From an uncultured Collinsella sp. (GTDB taxonomy: Bacteria; Actinomycetota; Coriobacteriia; Coriobacteriales; Coriobacteriaceae), in assembly GCA_902465115.1 (NCBI GenBank), contig CABQMC010000093.1:1-6199 (forward strand): DNA of 6,199 bases, given 5' to 3'. The notes beneath the pieces were generated by a model. The model saw nothing but the letters and a program-made list of their open reading frames with translations, was not told the DNA's origin and did no database searches. This document shows positions 1-4,805 of the stretch, piece after piece. Within the stretch, counting starts at the first letter, position 1; the number at the start of each line of letters is the position of its first letter. Made by a program: the position numbers and the translations under genes.

Positions 1-1233
1 GGGCATGATCGCAAACACCCAGATCACCCTCAAGACAACGGTGCCAAAGATGGTGAGCATCATAGGCTGCAGACTCACGCCGGCGCCGCGAATGGAGCCC
101 GACGCGTTTTCGATAATCGAGAAGATCGCGTAGAACGGCGCGATAAAACGAAGAATCGTCGTGGTGTACGCCGAAATCGAAGCATCGTCGACAAACAGAC
201 GCGACAACGGACCCGAGAACACCAGCAGCACGGCAGACAGGCCACCAATGAGCATAAACGACAGCACGAGCGACGTATGGTAGCCCTTGCGCATGCGCTC
301 GTAGTTGCGCGCGCCAAAGTTCTGTGCCGAAAACGTGGTGATCGACACGCCAAGCGCCTCGGTAACCATCCAGACAATGCCATCTAAGCGACCCGAAAGA
401 CCCCACGCCGTGGTGACATCGGCGCCAAACGAGTTGACCGACACCTGAATCAAAACGTTGGAAATCGAATACGCAGCAGACTGAAAGCCAAGCGGCAGAC
501 CACACGAGATCATGCTCTTACAAATGCCAGGGTCAATGCCGAGTTTGGACAGTGAAAGCCGCCACGCACCAGGTGCGTGCATCATGCGAATCACGATCAT
601 CGTGGCGTTGGAGCAAATGGTCAGCGCCACCGCGATGCCGCAGCCCAGAGCCTCCATATGAAGCACGGCAACGAAGATGACATCCAGCACCGCATTAACA
701 AGGCAGCCGGAAGCGATAATCACAGCAGGACCGCGCGTGTCGCCCACGGCGCGCAGCAGTGCCGTTCCCATATTGAGCAGCAGCGCTGCAACCATCGCGG
801 CAAAATAACAGCGAGCATAGGCAACGCCCTCGGCAAGTAGCTCGTGCGGCGTATTCATCAACACCAGCATGGGCTCGACAAAAACCATGCCAAGAATGGA
901 AACGACGATGCCGCCCACCAAAGCAAGCGTCATGGCTGTATGGACCGAACGGCTCAGACGCTCGTCGTCGTGCTGGCCAAAAAACTGACCCGTGATAACG
1001 GCGCAACCAGCGCCAACGCCAACGCAAAAGCCAATGCAGAGCTCGGTGAGGACCATCGTGGCTTGAATGCCGCCCAGCGCGAGCTTGCCGCCAAACTGAC
1101 CGACAATATAAGTACCGATAAGCGTGTAGGCCTGCTGAAAAAAAGAACTAAAAAAGATGGGAACGCACAGCGACAGCAGCTGTTGCCAAATGACACCCTG
1201 CGTTACATCGATAGCCGTAGATTTCTTAGCCAC
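1..1233 (-). CDS. MATE-family multidrug/cation antiporter (3' end beyond window)
   Basis: This is a membrane exporter of the MATE family, which expels drugs or metabolites in exchange for Na+ or H+. Reading on the minus strand from a GTG at 1233 gives 411 uninterrupted codons to the window edge. Family members have about 450 residues and 12 helices, so roughly the last helix is missing. The N-terminus shows the MATE pattern with FQQAYTLIGTYIVGQFGG (about residues 32-49). The two-lobe internal repeat is visible: VITGQFFGQ (78-86) matches TTFSAQNFGAR (299-309), and ALLRAVGDTRGP (158-169) matches GSIRGAGVSLQP (379-390). LVNAVLDVIF (178-187) is also typical. The GTG start is chosen because GGGGAGG lies 4 nt upstream and no in-frame ATG is nearby. 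The motifs look nearer the DinF/MepA-like branch than NorM, but the substrate cannot be told. It lies 125 bp downstream of the methyltransferase gene in the same direction; no convincing promoter was found in the gap. Confidence 0.93.
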   Translation of the reverse strand, partial: MAKKSTAIDVTQGVIWQQLLSLCVPIFFSSFFQQAYTLIGTYIVGQFGGKLALGGIQATMVLTELCIGFCVGVGAGCAVITGQFFGQHDDERLSRSVHTAMTLALVGGIVVSILGMVFVEPMLVLMNTPHELLAEGVAYARCYFAAMVAALLLNMGTALLRAVGDTRGPAVIIASGCLVNAVLDVIFVAVLHMEALGCGIAVALTICSNATMIVIRMMHAPGAWRLSLSKLGIDPGICKSMISCGLPLGFQSAAYSISNVLIQVSVNSFGADVTTAWGLSGRLDGIVWMVTEALGVSITTFSAQNFGARNYERMRKGYHTSLVLSFMLIGGLSAVLLVFSGPLSRLFVDDASISAYTTTILRFIAPFYAIFSIIENASGSIRGAGVSLQPMMLTIFGTVVLRVIWVFAIMP

Positions 1234-1358
1234 ACGTCCTCCCCGCCAGCGTACGTCAAACAACAAAACGGCAATTTAAGACCAAAGCCAATACCAGCTT
1301 AGCACCGACTGGCGGCGACCGAAACACCCCGAATTAGAGCGCGGTGCGGAATAACTGC

Positions 1359-2273
1359 CTAGTGATACAAACCCGGCTGGTAGTGATACTCATTGCTCAC
1401 GTGAGGGCACAGCTGCCAAAAGGCAACGGCGCTCGCCGCGGCCACGTTGAGTGAATCGACCCCGTGCGCCATCGGAATGCGCACAGCTCGGTCACAGCCG
1501 GCAATGGTCTTGGCACCCAAGCCGGCACCCTCGGTACCCATAAAGATCGCTAGGCGGTCAATCTCCTGCAACACGGGATCGTCCAACGACACCGAATCAT
1601 CCGTCAACGCCATGGCGGCACACGAAAAGCCGGCATCGTGCAGCGCCGCCAGCCCATCATGCGGCCATACGCGCGCCTCACTGCCAATACGCGTCCAGGG
1701 CACCTGGAAAACCGTGCCCATGCTCACGCGGGCCGAGCGACGATACAGCGGGTCACAGCAAGTAGGGCTCACCAAAATGCCATCGACGTTCAGCGCAGCC
1801 GCCGAGCGGAAAATCGCGCCGACGTTGGTGTGGTCGACAATGCCCTCGAGGACGCATACGCGCACCGGGCGCTCCCCCGCCGCCTCGACGACACCGCCCA
1901 AGAACTCATCAACTGGAATCTGACGTGGACGACGGAATGCCGAGAGCGCACCGCGCGTCACGTTAAAGCCCGTCAGCTGCTCCATGAGCTCCATGGAGGC
2001 AACGAACACAGGAACCGGACCCGCGCCCTCGCGCACAACCAGGCGCTCGAACAGCGGCATCATCTGGTCGAGCCAGCGTTCGCCCAAAAGAAAGCTCACC
2101 GGCTGGTATCCGGCGCGCACCGCGCGCTCGATAACCTTGGCACTCTCGGCGATAAAGATGCCCTTTTGCGGCTCCAACACGCAGCGCAACTCGCGCTCGG
2201 TCAGTCGCACGTAGGCATCGAGGTGCTCGTCCTCGAGCGAATCAATTCGCAGTACCTCAACGGCATCAGTCAT
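1359..2273 (-). CDS. SpoU/TrmH-family RNA 2'-O-ribose methyltransferase
   Basis: A cytoplasmic enzyme of the SPOUT superfamily that transfers a methyl group from S-adenosylmethionine to a ribose 2'-OH in tRNA or rRNA. The 304-residue protein has an N-terminal substrate-binding part (GIFIAESAKVIERAVRAGY, 38-56) and a C-terminal knotted catalytic domain. All three SpoU motifs are present: motif 1 at 142-158, with N150 and catalytic-type R156 in TNVGAIFRSA; motif 2 MGTEGAGL (245-252); motif 3 IPMAHGVDSLNVAAA (266-280), with N276. The target nucleotide cannot be predicted, so no gene symbol is given. The start is uncertain. ATG at 2273 matches where relatives begin, but its best Shine-Dalgarno (GAAGGG, 2289-2294) is 15 nt away. 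An in-frame ATG at 2306 would add 11 residues, has no Shine-Dalgarno and overlaps a possible -10 box. The gene lies 109 bp downstream of folA. Confidence 0.92.
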   Translation of the reverse strand: MTDAVEVLRIDSLEDEHLDAYVRLTERELRCVLEPQKGIFIAESAKVIERAVRAGYQPVSFLLGERWLDQMMPLFERLVVREGAGPVPVFVASMELMEQLTGFNVTRGALSAFRRPRQIPVDEFLGGVVEAAGERPVRVCVLEGIVDHTNVGAIFRSAAALNVDGILVSPTCCDPLYRRSARVSMGTVFQVPWTRIGSEARVWPHDGLAALHDAGFSCAAMALTDDSVSLDDPVLQEIDRLAIFMGTEGAGLGAKTIAGCDRAVRIPMAHGVDSLNVAAASAVAFWQLCPHVSNEYHYQPGLYH

Positions 2274-2304
2274 AGCAGCCAGCCCGCACCCTTCTTTACA
2301 GCAC

Positions 2305-2311
2305 ATCTATA
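2305..2311 (-). promoter_or_regulatory. Possible -10 element for the RNA methyltransferase gene
   Basis: On the minus strand the sequence TGGTATAGAT contains a TATAGA hexamer preceded by TG in the extended -10 position. Transcription would begin about 25 nt before the ATG at 2273. No good -35 hexamer is present at 16-18 nt, so the call rests on the extended -10 alone. Confidence 0.3.
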
Positions 2312-2319
2312 CCAAACGA

Positions 2320-2338
2320 GGCGACGCTAAGCGCCGCC
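2320..2338 (-). terminator. Possible weak hairpin terminator after folA
   Basis: In the minus-strand transcript GGCGGCGC-TTA-GCGTCGCC forms an 8-bp stem, with one G-U pair and a 3-nt loop, 45 nt downstream of the folA stop. It is followed by TCGTTTGG, which is only weakly U-rich. It could end or attenuate thyA-folA transcription before the methyltransferase gene. The short tail keeps confidence low. Confidence 0.35.
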
Positions 2339-2382
2339 CCATGCATTCAAACAACCCGATGATACCGTTCACGCCAGACGAT

Positions 2383-2901
2383 TTATGCCTCAACGCGACG
2401 ATACGTCACGAACTCATAATCGACACCCTCGTCGCCCTCGCCCGAGGCAATCGTAGCAACACCGCCACGTCGTGCAATCTCCCACGCGGGATCAGCATCC
2501 AGATCGGGAAAGTACGTATCCACGTCATGCACGCAATGGTTATGCGTAACCTCGGCCTCCACGCAGTACGGCAAAAACTGCCGATACACCTCGCCGCCGC
2601 CGATCACCCACGCAACGGGTTCATCGGCTACCGCGGCGAGCGCTTCGTCAACGCCATGCACCACGTCGACGCCCTCGGCAGCAAAGCTCTCGTCGCGGGT
2701 GAGCACGATATTACGGCGATTCTTGAGCGGACGCCCGCCGGGAAAACTCAACAGGGTCTTGCGCCCCATAATGACCGGGCAACCCTTGGTGCATGCCACA
2801 AAATGACGCATGTCGGCACGGTTGGACACGACCATGTCGCCCTCGCACCCAATACCCCAGTCATCGCACACGGCGACAATGGCAGAAAGCTTACACGTCA
2901 T
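2383..2901 (-). CDS. folA: Dihydrofolate reductase
   Basis: Cytoplasmic enzyme that reduces dihydrofolate to tetrahydrofolate with NADPH, completing the thymidylate cycle with the adjacent ThyA. The 172-residue length is normal. Seen in order: LSAIVAV (5-11), GIG (16-18), catalytic acid D30 (E. coli D27 equivalent) with F34, the NADPH-binding MGRKT (45-49), RRNIVLTRD (62-70), WVIGGGEVYRQFLP (98-111), T119 and DTYFPDLD (128-135). The usual Pro-Trp before the catalytic Asp is replaced by V24-V25, and the usual Pro two residues before it by R28. The start is ATG at 2901 because AGGTG (2908-2912), overlapping the thyA stop, lies 6 nt upstream. A GTG at 2910, directly after the thyA TAG, would add three residues and has no good Shine-Dalgarno. 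With 9 bp between thyA and folA, co-transcription and translational coupling are very likely. Confidence 0.97.
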   Translation of the reverse strand: MTCKLSAIVAVCDDWGIGCEGDMVVSNRADMRHFVACTKGCPVIMGRKTLLSFPGGRPLKNRRNIVLTRDESFAAEGVDVVHGVDEALAAVADEPVAWVIGGGEVYRQFLPYCVEAEVTHNHCVHDVDTYFPDLDADPAWEIARRGGVATIASGEGDEGVDYEFVTYRRVEA

Positions 2902-2910
2902 GCGCGTCAC

Positions 2911-3759
2911 CTACACCGCAATGGGGATGTTCTTGACCTGCGGGCCGTGCTCATAGCCCTCGACGATCAGATCATCGGTCGTAAACGCGTAGAAATCATG
3001 CACATCGGGGTTGAGCGTTACCTTGGGAGCCGCAAACTGCGGGCGCTCGATAAGCTCACGGACGATATCGACATGACGGTCGTAAATATGAGCATCGGCG
3101 ATCACGTGCAGCAACTCGCCAGCAATCATATCGACCGACTGCGCGACCATCATCAGCAAAATGGCGTACTGGCACACATTCCAGTTGTTCGCGGCCAAAA
3201 TATCCTGGCTGCGTTGGTTGAGAATCATATTGAGCGTCGGTTTGTCATCCTGCGGGCGCTGCGTGACGTTATAGGTCACGCTGTAGGCGCACGGATACAA
3301 GTGCATCTCGGACAGGTCGCTAAACACATAGGTGTTCGTCATGATGCGACGGCTGTACGGTGTGTGCTTAAGGTCGTACAACACGCGGTCCATCTGGTCA
3401 AAGTCACCCTCGGCATAATGGCTCTTCTGCCCAATCTGGTAGCCGTAGGCCTTGCCGATGGAGCCGGTCTCGTCGGCCCACTCATCCCAAATATGGCTGT
3501 TGAGATCATGGACGTTATTGGACTTCTTCTGGTAGATCCACAGGATCTCGTCCATAGCGGACTTGAGCGCCGTACGACGCAGCGTAAGCGCGGGGAACTC
3601 CTCGCGCAGGTCATAGCGCGCCGTAACGCCAAAGTTTTTAATGGTATAGGCAGGGGTGCCGTCCTCCCACACCGGGCGGACCTTTTGGCCCTCGGTGGTG
3701 GTGCCATGGTCCAGAATATCGCGGCACATGGCTACAAACTGTTGATCAGCTTTGCTCAT
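2911..3759 (-). CDS. thyA: Thymidylate synthase (Bacillus ThyA type)
   Basis: Cytoplasmic enzyme that methylates dUMP to dTMP using 5,10-methylene-tetrahydrofolate and releases dihydrofolate, the substrate of the next gene. The 282-residue protein has the whole ThyA fold: EILWIYQKKSNNVHDLN (71-87), HIWDEW (89-94), GKAYGYQIG (102-110), the phosphate-binding pair R137-R138, catalytic C157 in LYPCAYS, QRSQD (182-186) with R183, S184 and D186, NNWNVCQYA (191-199) with the dUMP-binding N194, DAHIYDRH (222-229), and a short C-terminal NIPIAV. The inserted segments and the end resemble Bacillus subtilis ThyA more than the 264-residue E. coli enzyme. The start is ATG at 3759, preceded by a strong AGGAGG (3764-3769) 4 nt away. 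The frame stays open upstream to 4074, but that part overlaps the divergent gene and shows no ThyA similarity. Confidence 0.97.
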   Translation of the reverse strand: MSKADQQFVAMCRDILDHGTTTEGQKVRPVWEDGTPAYTIKNFGVTARYDLREEFPALTLRRTALKSAMDEILWIYQKKSNNVHDLNSHIWDEWADETGSIGKAYGYQIGQKSHYAEGDFDQMDRVLYDLKHTPYSRRIMTNTYVFSDLSEMHLYPCAYSVTYNVTQRPQDDKPTLNMILNQRSQDILAANNWNVCQYAILLMMVAQSVDMIAGELLHVIADAHIYDRHVDIVRELIERPQFAAPKVTLNPDVHDFYAFTTDDLIVEGYEHGPQVKNIPIAV

Positions 3760-3793
3760 TGACCCTCCTGTCAGTCGCCTACAAGCGAGATTC

Positions 3794-3799
3794 ATTGTA
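3794..3799 (-). promoter_or_regulatory. Likely thyA-folA promoter -10 box
   Basis: TACAAT (5/6 match to TATAAT) on the minus strand lies 34 nt upstream of the thyA ATG and would give a leader of roughly 28 nt. The -35 region is poor: CTGTGG at an 18-nt spacing is the best seen. The strong Shine-Dalgarno at 3764-3769 would fall inside the short leader. Confidence 0.5.
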
Positions 3800-3846
3800 G
3801 CCCAGGCGCACGCGGCCCCACAGCCCAAACATAAGCCCTCATTTTC

Positions 3847-3858
3847 TGACATATGCCA
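3847..3858. promoter_or_regulatory. Upstream operator-like half of a paired palindrome
   Basis: TGACATATGCCA matches the perfect palindrome at 3900-3911 in 11 of 12 positions. Read on the minus strand it continues as TGGCATATGTCAGAAAAT, which agrees with the other site plus its right flank (TGACATATGTCAGATAAG) at 15 of 18 positions. The two sites are therefore inverted relative to each other, with centres 53 bp apart, about five turns of DNA. It lies upstream of the DUF134 gene's core promoter region and about 60 bp upstream of the expected thyA start. Confidence 0.55.
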
Positions 3859-3888
3859 AAAATGCCTTGCTCCGCGGCGCACACGCGT

Positions 3889-3899
3889 TATCCTATTGT
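3889..3899 (+). promoter_or_regulatory. Possible -10 region of the DUF134 gene
   Basis: Two overlapping weak -10 candidates, TATCCT (3889-3894) and TATTGT (3894-3899), each match TATAAT at 4 of 6 positions. TTGCTC at 3868-3873 is a weak -35, 15-16 nt before TATCCT. Either choice puts the transcription start on the 3900-3911 palindrome, which would suit repression at that site. Confidence 0.25.
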
Positions 3900-3911
3900 T
3901 GACATATGTCA
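3900..3911. promoter_or_regulatory. Perfect 12-bp palindromic operator TGACATATGTCA
   Basis: TGACATATGTCA is identical to its reverse complement. It ends 3 bp before the AAGGAG Shine-Dalgarno (3915-3920) of the DUF134 gene, so a protein bound here would block transcription initiation or early elongation of that gene. A near-copy lies at 3847-3858. The DUF134 helix-turn-helix protein encoded next to it is the natural candidate to bind, giving autoregulation; this is an inference from position and symmetry. Confidence 0.6.
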
Positions 3912-3925
3912 GATAAGGAGTGCGC

Positions 3926-4690
3926 ATGGCAGGAAGACGCGAAAAATTGCGCCGTGTTGGGATCATCCCCGAATACCGCGGCTTTACCCCCGATGGCCTT
4001 GCCAGTGGAGACGCCATAGATATGACGGTCGATGAGCTCGAAGTCCTGCGCCTGTGCGACCTGGAAGGCCTCAATCAGGAGGCCGTCGCACAGCAGATGG
4101 GTATCGCGCGCGCCACGGTGGCGGCAATTAGCAGCCGCGCGCATCGCAAGGTGGCAAACGCGCTGGTCAACGGACGGGCAATCGTCATCGAAGGCGGCAG
4201 CATCGCGTACTCCCCCATTACCACGACGACGGCCGCATGGCCAGCAAAGGAGATCGGCACCATGAGGGTGGCAACCACGTACGACAACGGCAACATCTTT
4301 ATGCACTTTGGCCGCAGCGAGCAGTTCAAGATCTACGACATTCAGGACGGCAAGGTGCTCAACGAGCAGGTCGTGGGCACCGGCGGCACCGGTCACGGCG
4401 CCCTGGCGGGTCTGCTTGCCAACGGCGGCGTTGACACGCTCATCTGCGGCGGTATCGGCGGTGGCGCTATCAGCGCGCTTGCCCAAGCCGGCATCACGGT
4501 ATACGCAGGTGCCCAGGGCAGCTGCGACGCCTGCGTCGAGGCGCTCATTGCCGGCACGCTCGCGCAGACCGGCGAGGCCACCTGCGATTGCCATGGCCAC
4601 GACCACGAGCACATCCATGAGCACGGCGGATCCTGCGGTTGCCACGGCCATCACGAGAACGAGGGTCACGAGGGCTGCAGCTGCCACTAA
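3926..4690 (+). CDS. DUF134 helix-turn-helix / NifX-NifB domain fusion protein with His/Cys-rich tail
   Basis: A predicted DNA-binding regulator of unknown target, 254 residues. Residues 1-92 match the DUF134 family: RRVGIIPEYRGF (9-20), MTVDELEVLRLCDLEGLNQE (33-52), a helix-turn-helix at about 50-72 and the closing RAIVIEGG (84-91). A linker (93-112) leads to a NifX/NifB-type (dinitrogenase iron-molybdenum cofactor) domain at 113-215, with MRVATTYDNG, MHFGRSEQFKIYDI and the loop TLICGGIGGGAI (171-182). The tail 220-254 holds 6 Cys and 11 His, mostly as CxC and HxH, so metal binding is likely. NifX/NifB-type domains elsewhere bind Fe-Mo or Fe-S clusters, but no nitrogenase gene is visible here. 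ATG 3926 is preferred over an in-frame GTG at 3920 because AAGGAG lies 5 nt before it. The gene diverges from thyA, converges on ffh, and has operator-like palindromes just upstream. Confidence 0.88.
   Translation: MAGRREKLRRVGIIPEYRGFTPDGLASGDAIDMTVDELEVLRLCDLEGLNQEAVAQQMGIARATVAAISSRAHRKVANALVNGRAIVIEGGSIAYSPITTTTAAWPAKEIGTMRVATTYDNGNIFMHFGRSEQFKIYDIQDGKVLNEQVVGTGGTGHGALAGLLANGGVDTLICGGIGGGAISALAQAGITVYAGAQGSCDACVEALIAGTLAQTGEATCDCHGHDHEHIHEHGGSCGCHGHHENEGHEGCSCH
4246..4264 (+). promoter_or_regulatory. Internal ribosome binding site and ATG at the DUF134 / NifX-NifB boundary
   Basis: AAAGGAG (4246-4252) lies 9 nt before an in-frame ATG (4262-4264) encoding M113. This is where the NifX/NifB-type domain starts, with the MRVA opening usual for stand-alone members. 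Translation from here would give a 142-residue protein (4262-4690) carrying the domain and the metal-ligand tail without the DNA-binding part. Whether it is used cannot be seen from sequence. Confidence 0.45.
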
Positions 4691-4745
4691 CAGCAGGCAA
4701 TCGATGCCATCACGCGTCTGCTCACACAACATATAACGCACCAAC

Positions 4746-4785
4746 GACGAAGGCCGCCTGGAATACCATCCAGGCGGCCTTCGTC
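4746..4785. terminator. Strong hairpin between convergent DUF134 gene and ffh
   Basis: A perfect 16-bp inverted repeat (4746-4761 with 4770-4785) encloses an 8-nt loop, AATACCAT. The stem core is AGGCCGCCTGG. It lies 55 bp after the DUF134 stop and 20 bp beyond the ffh stop, so it can serve both genes. Neither side has a clear U-run (the plus-strand tail reads ATACACG), so it is a GC-rich, tail-poor terminator or 3'-end-stabilising hairpin. Confidence 0.8.
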
Positions 4786-4805
4786 ATACACGACTCAACT
4801 AGTCG

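Noticed and set aside
577..1302. Plus-strand open frames and alternate minus frames within the MATE gene
   Set aside because: The minus-strand frame from GTG 1233 encodes a clear MATE transporter with internal repeats. The other frames give low-complexity His/Arg-rich translations.
1234..1358. Promoter or terminator in the gap between the RNA methyltransferase and MATE genes
   Set aside because: TTAAAT and TTGGCT fragments occur, but no pair has usable spacing, and no stable hairpin with a U-tract was found.
2341..3762. Long plus-strand open frame (473 codons) opposite folA and thyA
   Set aside because: It is fully antisense to two well-supported enzymes, shows no recognisable domain or ribosome binding site, and is explained by GC-rich codon bias leaving the opposite strand open.
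3899..3904. TTGACA as a -35 box for the DUF134 gene
   Set aside because: A -10 at normal spacing would fall on the start codon of the gene. The hexamer is better explained as part of the palindrome.
3760..4074. N-terminal extension of thyA by 105 codons
   Set aside because: The extension is Arg/Ser-rich, has no ThyA similarity and overlaps the divergent gene. ATG 3759 has a strong AGGAGG and gives the normal family length.
4262..4690. Separate non-fused NifX/NifB gene as the primary annotation
   Set aside because: The reading frame from 3926 runs through without a stop, so the fusion is the simplest call. The internal start is kept as a possible second product.
3893..4744. Minus-strand open frame (283 codons) opposite the DUF134 gene
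   Set aside because: It runs antisense through a gene with clear domains and covers its terminator side and operator. The Ala/Val-rich translation looks like an antisense artefact.
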